NCBI GenBank assembly: GCA_011365025.1
Contig: RDOF01000013.1
Location: forward strand, 13,055-77,054
Length of the DNA: 64,000 nucleotides
Direction: 5' to 3'
Source of the DNA: Candidatus Thorarchaeota archaeon
GTDB lineage: Archaea; Asgardarchaeota; Thorarchaeia; Thorarchaeales; Thorarchaeaceae
Numbering within the stretch: the stretch's first letter is position 1; each line of letters begins with the position of its first letter. Below the pieces are notes generated by a model. The model searched no databases. It saw only the letters and a list, made by a program, of their open reading frames with translations, and was not told the origin of the DNA. The position numbers and the translations under genes are program-made. Of the stretch, positions 8,463-16,134 are shown one piece after another.

Positions 8463-9812
8463 TTAGCCAGAGGTGATCTTGGCACTATCAATCATTATGG
8501 ATGGACTGATTACACTACTCACGGATCGTGTGTCTGCACCAATTCGTGTCACACGAAGAAGGACATCACGCATATTGATACCAATTAGCGTGCTCTTCAC
8601 TGAGAATTGAATTTCGCCATTTTCAAAATAGGACCCTTCCATGACCATCGCACTCAAGTCGCCGGTGGTCATATTTGGGCGGTCACCCGTGTTTCGACAA
8701 ACAATGCCCTTGCCTGCTTCCTCGATAAGGTCATCAAGAGTTCCCCTATCCTGAGTTACAACGAAATTTGAGGAGGAAATCGAGGGAGTGCCCGCGTAGG
8801 AAGGTCTACTTGCATTTCCTGTGTTTTCTACTTGATCCTTGTTTGCAGTATACGAGTTGTGGAGAAGACCTTTCAGGACACCCTTACTAATGACTTCTGT
8901 TCGCTGTGACGGAACACCCTCAGAGTCAAAGGCGCGAGTTCCCAGCCCTCCAGGGAGGAGACCATCATCGGTGATTTCCAAAATACCCGATGCCACTTCC
9001 TCACCGATTGCATCAGCAATATATGAGCGACCGTACTGAACCTCCTCTGCATTCACTGCTCCACCAAATCCCTGGCCAATGACTGTTCCTACGGCAAGAG
9101 GAGTGAAGATTACCGGCATATCGCCTCCATCAATGGTCTTTCCACCTAGGTTCCCAATAGCGTTGAGGGCCGAAGTACGCCCCACCCATTCAGGATCAAT
9201 TCCTGAGAGATTCCTGAGAAGCTGGAACTCATAACTCGAGGTCTGATCGGATCCGCTCTTTATCGTCGGATAGGTGTAAAGCCAAATCGAGGTGCTTCTT
9301 GCGGCTCCAGAGATCCCCAGAGAATTCGCAATAGCTTTCAGACCCGATGTGGCTGCAAGACGTGCTTCAACAGCAGGTTTCCATCCCTCTAATTCGCTCT
9401 TCGTGGCATCAACTGCTCTAAGAATAAGGTCTGCAGCCTCCTCGGAAGTGAGCTGGTCAATCCTCTTGTCGAATATACCAGTCACTTTCGGGTATGTGCC
9501 ATCAAATGCAGGCAATGTTACAAAGGTCGGATCCTCGATAGATGAACTAGCAAGCTGCACTGATTTCTCAGCTGCTTCAGCTATGTCATCATCCTGAAGT
9601 GTTGTGACATATGCGAATCCCACCCCTTTTCCAACAACGGAACGTATCCCGCATCCAGAGTCTCTCTTGTCCTGTGCCGATTTTATCGCACTATTTTCAA
9701 CGTCAATGGAGAAAGATTTCGATGAGGCTACATACACCTCTGCCTGGTCAGCACCGAATGATTCAGCTCTTCTAAGAGCGCGCTCAGCCAGGTCAAGTAA
9801 ACGTGCTTCCAT
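8463..9812 (-). CDS. tldE: TldE/PmbA-type subunit of the TldD/TldE protease
   Basis: 449-residue member of the U62/PmbA-TldD family. It lacks the HExxH metal site of its partner TldD, which is expected for the TldE subunit. Recognisable family segments are SGCGIRSVVGKGVGFAYVTT near the N-terminus and TGDLSAMVMEGSYFENGEI near the C-terminus. TldD and TldE form a heterodimeric metalloprotease that degrades unfolded or peptide substrates within an internal chamber. It is directly downstream of tldD on the same strand with no spacer, so the two are clearly co-transcribed. Its stop abuts the argS stop. Confidence 0.92.
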   Translation of the reverse strand: MEARLLDLAERALRRAESFGADQAEVYVASSKSFSIDVENSAIKSAQDKRDSGCGIRSVVGKGVGFAYVTTLQDDDIAEAAEKSVQLASSSIEDPTFVTLPAFDGTYPKVTGIFDKRIDQLTSEEAADLILRAVDATKSELEGWKPAVEARLAATSGLKAIANSLGISGAARSTSIWLYTYPTIKSGSDQTSSYEFQLLRNLSGIDPEWVGRTSALNAIGNLGGKTIDGGDMPVIFTPLAVGTVIGQGFGGAVNAEEVQYGRSYIADAIGEEVASGILEITDDGLLPGGLGTRAFDSEGVPSQRTEVISKGVLKGLLHNSYTANKDQVENTGNASRPSYAGTPSISSSNFVVTQDRGTLDDLIEEAGKGIVCRNTGDRPNMTTGDLSAMVMEGSYFENGEIQFSVKSTLIGINMRDVLLRVTRIGADTRSVSSVISPSIMIDSAKITSG

Positions 9813-11198
9813 CTACATTCCTCCAACGGGAACCTGACGAATTCTTGCATGAGGACCGCCGCTGTTGTCAGGCACCATCTGACCGCTTTTACCACAGGTC
9901 CCCGCCTCCATCTCGAAATCATTCGCCACGGCATCTATTTTTGGCAGGATATCTAGAATCTGTCCAGCAAGTGAAACATCACGAACCATCTGCCCAATTT
10001 CGCCATTCTCTATTAGGTATCCGTGACTGGCCTGGAACATGAACTGGCCCTTTGAAGGCTCAGTATATCCGTAGTTGAAGCTGCATAGTAGTATGCCGGT
10101 CCCTGTATCCTGTATGAGCTCATCAACACTCCAGTCCCCAGGCTCCATCAGTGTATTGGACATCCTTGGAATGGGCTCATGCATAAACGATTGAGCACGT
10201 CCAGCCCCATTCGGTTCCATTCCCAATCGCGATGCAGTTTCAAGTGTATGCAGCAACTCAAGGAGAACGCCATTCTTGACCAAAGCGCGTTTCGTTGTCT
10301 TTGTTCCTTCCCAATCGTATTCAAAAGAGCCTCTTTGACCTTCCATGGTGGGGTCATCGCTCAGGTTTAGGTGCTCAGGTCCGACAGCTTTGTCAATCTT
10401 GTCTTCCAGCACGGTAGTGTGTGCTGGCCAATTGTCAGCTTCACATGCGTGTCCGAAGGCCTCATGGACCATAACACCGTTCAGGATGGGGTCCATTACA
10501 ACATCATATGTTCCACCCTTAGCAGCAACAGAAGAGAGTAACTCGATGGCCATCTTTGCCGATTCCTCACCAATAGTCTGAGGCCGTTCGAGGCTGTACA
10601 CCTCAAAGCCGCCTCGGACTCCAAAGGACATGAAAGATCTTTGACGGCTTGTGCCATCCTTTGCGGTAGATACAGAAATGACCCTTGGAAGTGAGTTCTC
10701 CATCCAGACACTAGTTCCCAATGAGTTCGCGGTGTACCTTTCGGTCCATAAGTCTCCGTAGACAGTACGTGTATTTACGATTCTGTTATCGAAACTTCTG
10801 GCCTGATCATCTATCGTTTTGACATAGGCCATTTTCTCATCAAAACTCACATCTACAAATGGTACCTTTGCTTTGTAATGAACACGGTCAGTGAATGTCG
10901 GTCCGTCCATATCGAATTTTTCTGCAACCTTTGTCTTCGTTGCTAGAGCCAATCTGCCAACGGATTCGCCGGTTTCTCTCATGCCGCGCGCTGTAAGATC
11001 CGTAGTCTGTGCAAAAGCCCAAGCGCCATCAATGAAAGCGCGGATTCCAGCGCCTCTCAGCCTCGACGCAAGAGACCTTTTTGAAACCCCATCTGTGACT
11101 TCAATGATAGTTGTCACAGTGTTCTCGATTCGCACATCAGCAAAGGTGGTGCCAACACCAAGAGCAGCATCAATAGCTGCTTGAGCTAGATCTTCCAT
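9813..11198 (-). CDS. tldD: TldD, catalytic subunit of the TldD/TldE metalloprotease
   Basis: Catalytic U62-family protein carrying the HExxxH zinc motif (MVHEAFGHACEAD). The conserved C-terminal block RPGDxxxDELI is represented by EPGDWSVDELIQDTGTGI, followed by SFNYGYTEPSKGQFMFQASHGYLIENGEIG. The frame opens with a GTG at 11219, but the ATG at 11198 (MEDLAQAAIDAA) gives the usual family N-terminus and leaves room for a promoter, so I prefer it. It heads the tldD-tldE operon and is divergent from the ESCRT-island gene beginning at 11376. Confidence 0.92.
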   Translation of the reverse strand: MEDLAQAAIDAALGVGTTFADVRIENTVTTIIEVTDGVSKRSLASRLRGAGIRAFIDGAWAFAQTTDLTARGMRETGESVGRLALATKTKVAEKFDMDGPTFTDRVHYKAKVPFVDVSFDEKMAYVKTIDDQARSFDNRIVNTRTVYGDLWTERYTANSLGTSVWMENSLPRVISVSTAKDGTSRQRSFMSFGVRGGFEVYSLERPQTIGEESAKMAIELLSSVAAKGGTYDVVMDPILNGVMVHEAFGHACEADNWPAHTTVLEDKIDKAVGPEHLNLSDDPTMEGQRGSFEYDWEGTKTTKRALVKNGVLLELLHTLETASRLGMEPNGAGRAQSFMHEPIPRMSNTLMEPGDWSVDELIQDTGTGILLCSFNYGYTEPSKGQFMFQASHGYLIENGEIGQMVRDVSLAGQILDILPKIDAVANDFEMEAGTCGKSGQMVPDNSGGPHARIRQVPVGGM

Positions 11199-11227
11199 GG
11201 ATATCCCCTTTGAAGCCACATGACTCG

Positions 11228-11250
11228 GAAATTATTCAATTATAACTTAT
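11228..11250 (+). promoter_or_regulatory. Candidate TATA region upstream of the ESCRT-island gene
   Basis: AT-rich segment AATTATTCAATTATAACTT in the short divergent spacer between tldD and the B-box/steadiness-box gene. A TATA element here would give transcription about 100 nt before the Shine-Dalgarno at 11364. It is the most promoter-like stretch in the spacer, but the assignment is by eye only. Confidence 0.3.
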
Positions 11251-11363
11251 GCGGACTGGGAAAAATGGCAGGGGGTCTGTTTCGAAATGTTCCTTTGTTA
11301 CAAAGGCAACAATACCGAGGTTATACACACGTTATTTTGGGAAATATTAGTCACTATTACAAC

Positions 11364-11368
11364 GGAGG
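11364..11368 (+). promoter_or_regulatory. Shine-Dalgarno GGAGG that fixes the start of the B-box protein
   Basis: GGAGG followed by 7 nt and then GTG at 11376. The frame is open for 52 codons further upstream, but those residues do not resemble a domain and overlap the divergent tldD start region. This site supports the GTG as the true start. Confidence 0.65.
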
Positions 11369-11375
11369 AAGCTAC

Positions 11376-12932
11376 GTGAGTCTAGATTCCGCACATCTTC
11401 GTTGTCAAAAGTGCAGTCAAAACAAAGCAAGTCATCTCTGTGAAGACTGCGGAAGTATTCTCTGCAATGACTGCTTGGAGAGTCGACATAGCGACTACAA
11501 GATGTGCAGAGAGTGTCATCAACCTATTGACAGCCCGAACCTGGGAGAAGAGGTTTCGGTGTGTCCGGAATGCGAATCCAAAAACCTGAGCACTGCTAGG
11601 AGAACCGAGGATATATGCCCTCAATGTCACTCTGGGAAGATTATCCTCGTGGAGGAGAAGAGGCGCACCTTGGCTCAAGAGATGCGACATGCAATAATGA
11701 CGCTTCATTATGGCCACACCAAACTTAAGGAGTTCGCCAGTCGGCTAGATTCGGCAAAGAGGACACTGGTATCCCTGAGAATGGCCAATTTTCTTCACTA
11801 CCATTGGTTAGAAGATAAGTTTGAGGAGATTCAGGAAGAACTTCCTGCTATCAAGAACAGAGTCACTAATCAAGGGGAGATAATTGCCAGACGAATGGCA
11901 GCAGAAACGAAGGGCCTAATGGACTACAACCGATGGACGCCAGATCAATTTCCTTTCGTAGAGGGTGTAACAAACAGAATCACGGAGCTAGGCAACCAGT
12001 ACAAGCAGAACACCGATGAAGCACTTCAGGATTGTAGGGCAAAGCTAAAGGAATTGCTTGATCAATTGGATGGACTTAATTTCTATCGAGCCGAGTTCTC
12101 GAATTTCTATGAACACGTGGACCTCTCTGTTGGTGAGCTTCCGGTTTGTGCATTGCCCGAAATCAAGATCGTTGGAAGCGACTTTTTGAAGAATGACAAG
12201 GCTTCAGGAACACTCTATATCACAAATAAACGTTTGATACTCATAGCAGAAACGGGGCTCCTCTGGAAGAACACTGGGCCAGTGTTTGACTTCCCACTGA
12301 TTTACCTGAACAGCCTTGAAGAGGACGGAAGACTCAGGAAGAAGCTACTTCTCAGAATGAAGCAGGGATATCTCCGTATATCCTGCAGTGAAGAAACAAT
12401 GGAGGTTCTTCCGGATTATGTGTCAATTGCCAAGAGATTCGACAAGTACGTTCAGAAAGATATGCAGAGAGTACGGAAGATAGAACAAGCTAATGTGAAC
12501 ATAAGCGATGCCAGAATGAAGATTGAGAGTCTGGTTTACTCCCTTCTCGCAGGTGATTTGGACCCAGGGTATCATGATAGACGTATGGACACATTTGGTC
12601 AGCATCGAGAACCATACCGTGGGGATCAAGGCTACTTTGGAGGCGACTATAGTCGTCCCGATCTCCTAAAGGAGGAGTTGAGAAGGCGATTTGGCTCCGG
12701 AGGTAACGGAGGAGGCAGCCCTCAGTATGAACATCCTGTTTCGATTGACTCTCTGAAAAGGAATGTTGTAGAGATACAAGATGCAATTCACGACACTATT
12801 CGGATGATGAGAAGTGGCCACCTTGTGGCTGAGGACTTCATCCGAAGATACCGCGGCCTCGTTCGTGATTCCTATCAAACCAGAAAACAGATTGAGCAAA
12901 TCGACCGATCACGCCAAGGCTATGGCTGGTAG
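11376..12932 (+). CDS. B-box / coiled-coil / GRAM-PH / steadiness-box protein, candidate ESCRT-I (Vps23-like) adaptor
   Basis: 518 residues from the GTG at 11376. Domains in order: a B-box-like zinc finger (C10, C13, C22, C25, C30, C33 with nearby H38 and a following CREC); a second zinc ribbon (C63/C66, C81/C84); a long coiled coil (~95-245); a GRAM/PH-like domain (~255-360, signature SGTLYITNKRLILIAE); a Gly-rich linker (~400-455); and a C-terminal helical hairpin (456-510). The hairpin reads IQDAIHDTIRMMRSGHL then EDFIRRYRGLVRDSYQTR. It closely follows the Vps23/TSG101 steadiness box, which forms the ESCRT-I core with Vps28. No UEV ubiquitin-binding domain is visible. The family match is by motif; role and partners are inferred from position next to ESCRT-III, Vps4, Vps25 and Vps28-EAP30. 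Confidence 0.7.
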   Translation: MSLDSAHLRCQKCSQNKASHLCEDCGSILCNDCLESRHSDYKMCRECHQPIDSPNLGEEVSVCPECESKNLSTARRTEDICPQCHSGKIILVEEKRRTLAQEMRHAIMTLHYGHTKLKEFASRLDSAKRTLVSLRMANFLHYHWLEDKFEEIQEELPAIKNRVTNQGEIIARRMAAETKGLMDYNRWTPDQFPFVEGVTNRITELGNQYKQNTDEALQDCRAKLKELLDQLDGLNFYRAEFSNFYEHVDLSVGELPVCALPEIKIVGSDFLKNDKASGTLYITNKRLILIAETGLLWKNTGPVFDFPLIYLNSLEEDGRLRKKLLLRMKQGYLRISCSEETMEVLPDYVSIAKRFDKYVQKDMQRVRKIEQANVNISDARMKIESLVYSLLAGDLDPGYHDRRMDTFGQHREPYRGDQGYFGGDYSRPDLLKEELRRRFGSGGNGGGSPQYEHPVSIDSLKRNVVEIQDAIHDTIRMMRSGHLVAEDFIRRYRGLVRDSYQTRKQIEQIDRSRQGYGW

Positions 12933-13553
12933 CTAGATACCGAGCTCTCTTTCAAGCTCCTTGATGTCTTCCTCCAAGGAATCTAATTCGGAACCGGATG
13001 CTGCCCCAGCGGCTCGCTCAGCCAGCCCTGCTTCAACATCGATTTCGTGCATCGCGGTTGTGAGATCCTCTGAAGAAACTTCCATTGAAGCATCAAGGGA
13101 TTCTGAAGATATGCTGCTTTCTATCTCAAACTCCTCGAGCCGCCTTGCGATTTCGTCAACATTCTCCACTAATTTCGTGGCATCGGTTGCTTCGCCCAGC
13201 ATTCCCATTAGCTTTGCCACTTCTTGCAGTGCAAGATTCGTTTTAGCAGAGGTCTGTGCCCGGTTCAGATGTGCGAGTATTTTGAGAATTTGTAGTCGGG
13301 ATTTGTCAAACGAGAGAGCCAGGCGCCGGAAGCGAATCATTTCTGTGGCATAAGTCTTGAACGCTTCAGACTGGCCAGCCTTTCTAGCTCGAATAGCGCG
13401 AGATCTTGTTTCGCTCTCCTCTTTCTCAAGCTTGTTACGTTCACGCGCGAGCTGCTTTGCCAAGATTCTTAGCTGACTTGAAACTTCGCCAGCATCGGGC
13501 TTCTTGCGCCCCCAGGAGAATGCCTTTCTAAATGAACTCAAGAACTTCACCAC
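12933..13553 (-). CDS. ESCRT-III (Snf7/CHMP family) protein
   Basis: 206-residue Snf7-domain protein. It begins with a short amphipathic and basic segment (VKFLSSFRKAFSWGRKK) suited to membrane contact, followed by the long basic alpha1/alpha2 hairpin (~20-95, rich in R and K) and helices alpha3-4. The C-terminal third is acidic. The last residues, LEEDIKELERELGI, form an amphipathic helix resembling a MIM1 motif, which in eukaryotes binds the MIT domain of Vps4; the neighbouring Vps4 has that domain. Such proteins polymerise on membranes and drive scission. The gene is convergent with the steadiness-box gene, with stops abutting at 12932/12933, and divergent from the small gene at 13736. Only this one ESCRT-III gene is in the window. 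Confidence 0.88.
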   Translation of the reverse strand: MVKFLSSFRKAFSWGRKKPDAGEVSSQLRILAKQLARERNKLEKEESETRSRAIRARKAGQSEAFKTYATEMIRFRRLALSFDKSRLQILKILAHLNRAQTSAKTNLALQEVAKLMGMLGEATDATKLVENVDEIARRLEEFEIESSISSESLDASMEVSSEDLTTAMHEIDVEAGLAERAAGAASGSELDSLEEDIKELERELGI

Positions 13554-13735
13554 ATTCTAAATAGGACGAACAAGTCATGAAGTAATGCTTATCGTTTAAA
13601 CCTTCGCAGGGCGGTTTATTCTCCAGAGGCGAGCTGCGATTAGCGTGTATTGAGATTGGCGTAAAGCGTGGCGCCTAGGAGTAAGTTTAGAAGGTTTTTC
13701 GAGATGAATTCAAAGGAAGTAGAGAGTGACTATCA

Positions 13736-14002
13736 ATGGTATTTGGAGCAGAAGGAGCAGCCGTTGCTGCGCAGGATACGAGTTCATACCGAGTCAAGTT
13801 CAGAAGAAGGGAATTCTTGGAGTTGGTGCGAATAGCACAGCCGGAGATTATCTATCATGTTCGAAGGATGCATTTCTTCGCGTACGATGGCTTCGTCATG
13901 TACACATTCGATTGTGAGTCGGAGGACTTCAGCCAAACAGTAATGCATGCTATCGAGTTCTCGAACATGGCATGGAGCGAAGCAGGATCGGTAAGCGATT
14001 GA
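13736..14002 (+). CDS. Small unknown protein between ESCRT-III and Vps4 genes
   Basis: 88-residue ORF from an ATG with GGAAG/GAGAG purine-rich sequence upstream and a stop codon only two codons before the start. From about residue 16 it has a compact alternating pattern: SSYRVKFRRREFLELVRIA, then IIYHVRRMHFFAYDGFVMYTF, then a helix. That is consistent with a small alpha/beta domain. I do not recognise the family. It lies in the same orientation as, and 150 bp before, vps4, inside the ESCRT island, which is the only hint of function. The region from 14003 to 14152 holds no further ORF. A chance ORF remains possible, but its hydrophobic pattern argues for a real gene. Confidence 0.5.
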   Translation: MVFGAEGAAVAAQDTSSYRVKFRRREFLELVRIAQPEIIYHVRRMHFFAYDGFVMYTFDCESEDFSQTVMHAIEFSNMAWSEAGSVSD

Positions 14003-14152
14003 GGCGAGCTCTTCGCTTTGCCCCGGACAGATGGTTCTGAAACAACTGTGAAGAGTCCAACGGGATGGATAAATACGCGCTATACTTGACAAAGGGAAAA
14101 CGAGGGTCAGAGAAGTTATTAACATGGATTTGCCCAGTTAGTTTGAACAGGA

Positions 14153-15370
14153 ATGTCCGATAGATTAGACCAAGGGCTCAAGAACCTCCTTGACAAAGCC
14201 ATTGACCTTGATAGAAGGGGCATGGCGAAAGAGGCGGCGCAATACTACCTGAAAGCCAGCAAGATTCTAATCAAGCTTTCAAACGCAGCCTCATTACCCT
14301 CTGTGCAGAAGCACTACCTCGATAGAGCGCAGGAGTGCGTAGACAGAGTGCGGTACATCTCAGGCATCAAGAAAAAGACGCGGGGGCCAAGAGATGGCTT
14401 GACTACGCCCTTGGCTCCAATGCCACGGGCAGAATCTGAGGCGGTTGCTGAACACGCGCCACAATTAGACACTGAAGTGGATGAAGATACTCGAAGACTA
14501 CAGGAGATGATTTCGGATACAATCATCTCGGAGAAGCCAAATGTCAAAATGGGGGAGGTTGCAGGACTCGAGAAAGCAAAACAGGCAATTCAGGATGCAA
14601 TTATCGCACCTATGAAACATCCCGAGCTCTTCAAGGGTAAAGCAAGGCAGCCATGGAGAGGCATTCTGTTTTATGGCCCTGCAGGATGCGGGAAGACCCT
14701 GATTGCAAAGGCGGTCGCTGCAGAGATTGATGCTACATTCTTTAACGTGTCTGCTGGGAACATAGTCAGCAAGTGGCTGGGAGAATCCGAGAGACTTGTG
14801 ATGAATCTATTTGACCTAGCAAGGAGGAGCCAACCCGCAATTATCTTCATGGATGAACTCGATTCGGTGGGGGTGTCCAGATCTGGAGATGATGTCGGGG
14901 GCGAGAGGAGACTGAAGACCCAGTTACTCACTGAGCTTCAAGGCCTTGAGAGCGACCCAGAAGAGAGAATCACGGTCATAGGTGCGACAAATCTACCATG
15001 GGAACTTGATTTCGCTTTACGATCCCGATTTGAGAAGAAGATACATGTACCGCTCCCCGATAAGGAAGCAAGAATGCACATCTTTGAGATACATATGGAA
15101 GAAGTAGATATCTCCCCAGATGTCGACTATGAGGAATTAGCTGACCTAAGTGAAGGATACAGCGGCCGTGAAATAAGCGTAGTATGCAGAGAAGCTGCAA
15201 TGGAGCCAATAAGAGACTTACAGCGCACAGGCAGGCTGGACGAGGGGGAGGCAATCTTGGAGGTGCGCCCGGTTTCACGGAAGGATCTTCTTGACGCCAT
15301 TGAGAACATCCGTCCAGCAACCTCGCCTGAGGATATGAGAAGGTATACCGAGTGGGCGGAGGGGTCTTAG
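14153..15370 (+). CDS. vps4: Vps4-like AAA ATPase with MIT domain
   Basis: 405-residue AAA ATPase. An N-terminal MIT three-helix bundle (~1-75, with AAQYYLKASKIL in helix 2) is followed by a flexible linker and the AAA core. The core has Walker A GPAGCGKT (175-182), pore loop KWLG (207-210), Walker B IIFMDELD (~230-237), and the sensor/arginine-finger region ATNLPWELDFALRSRFEKKI. A C-terminal helical lid follows. Vps4 hexamers extract and disassemble ESCRT-III polymers; the MIT domain would recognise the C-terminal helix of the ESCRT-III protein encoded at 12933-13553. The stop is 3 bp before the GTG of the Vps25 gene, so the two are co-transcribed. Confidence 0.93.
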   Translation: MSDRLDQGLKNLLDKAIDLDRRGMAKEAAQYYLKASKILIKLSNAASLPSVQKHYLDRAQECVDRVRYISGIKKKTRGPRDGLTTPLAPMPRAESEAVAEHAPQLDTEVDEDTRRLQEMISDTIISEKPNVKMGEVAGLEKAKQAIQDAIIAPMKHPELFKGKARQPWRGILFYGPAGCGKTLIAKAVAAEIDATFFNVSAGNIVSKWLGESERLVMNLFDLARRSQPAIIFMDELDSVGVSRSGDDVGGERRLKTQLLTELQGLESDPEERITVIGATNLPWELDFALRSRFEKKIHVPLPDKEARMHIFEIHMEEVDISPDVDYEELADLSEGYSGREISVVCREAAMEPIRDLQRTGRLDEGEAILEVRPVSRKDLLDAIENIRPATSPEDMRRYTEWAEGS

Positions 15371-15373
15371 ACT

Positions 15374-16093
15374 GTGGGCGTCAAGGAACGACGCAGAGAG
15401 CGAGATAAGACTAAGGCAGAGGAAGAACGACCAAAGGAAATCAAAGAAGAAACGTCTGAAAGGAAGAAGGAAGTAGCAGAGCAAATTGGCCATCATGCAC
15501 CACTTCAGGAGAAGAGCACTCAGATTGCCCAGCAGGATATCTCAGCTTTGCCCATCGAGCAAGTGACAGAAGAAGCCCTAGAAGAAGAGATTCTACTGCC
15601 ACACTGGGGCGACATCACCGAAAGCGAATGGATGTATGGAATTCCTGGCAGGGAAGTGGACAAACCTGTATGGGCGGAGGAGTGGAGTGACTTTCTTTTG
15701 GAATGGGCCAAGAAGAAGAACGTGCATGTGATTTCGGTGTCTCTTTTCCTCACAGAGCCACCGTTCAAGGATATTGCTGGAAAGGTAGATTCCTTTCGAT
15801 CAATAGGCGACGTGCTTGTCCAGAAGGAAATTGCAGAGTGGCTTGACAAAAACAGACGACAACTTAGAATCTACTGGAGGTTTCTTGAGGAGTGGGCGGA
15901 TATTGTTTACCGGTGGGCATTGGAAACAGGAACAGTGCGTCTTGATGTGAAGTCCATAGTAATCCAGGAGAATGCTCAGGATTTCTCAACCCTGCCTGAG
16001 AAAGACCTCTGTATTATCATGGCAATGCTTGTGGAGAAGCAATTGGCGGAATGGATTGACAAGAAGAAGGGAGCCATCAAGATACTACTTTGA
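15374..16093 (+). CDS. vps25: Vps25-like ESCRT-II subunit with charged N-terminal extension
   Basis: 239 residues from the GTG at 15374. The last ~140 residues are two tandem winged helices as in Vps25. WH1 (~100-170) ends EIAEWLDKNRRQLRIYWRFLEEW, and WH2 (~172-239) ends QLAEWIDKKKGAIKILL. The EWLDK...W...EEW...Y.W pattern is characteristic of eukaryotic Vps25. The first ~70 residues are a lysine/glutamate-rich, probably helical or disordered tail not present in eukaryotic Vps25. Role: the arm of ESCRT-II that contacts ESCRT-III. It follows vps4 by 3 bp and converges on the Vps28-EAP30 gene across a 41-bp gap. Confidence 0.88.
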   Translation: MGVKERRRERDKTKAEEERPKEIKEETSERKKEVAEQIGHHAPLQEKSTQIAQQDISALPIEQVTEEALEEEILLPHWGDITESEWMYGIPGREVDKPVWAEEWSDFLLEWAKKKNVHVISVSLFLTEPPFKDIAGKVDSFRSIGDVLVQKEIAEWLDKNRRQLRIYWRFLEEWADIVYRWALETGTVRLDVKSIVIQENAQDFSTLPEKDLCIIMAMLVEKQLAEWIDKKKGAIKILL

Positions 16094-16134
16094 AGAATAC
16101 AAGATGGACAGGATTCCAACAGGGCTCAGCGGCT

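Noticed and set aside
11220..11375. Extra 52 codons at the front of the B-box protein
   Set aside because: No domain pattern, overlap with the divergent tldD promoter region, and a good GGAGG site before the GTG at 11376.
12961..13353. Serine-rich ORF opposite the ESCRT-III gene
   Set aside because: Mirror frame of a Glu/Arg-rich coding region; the minus-strand Snf7 pattern is clearly the real one.
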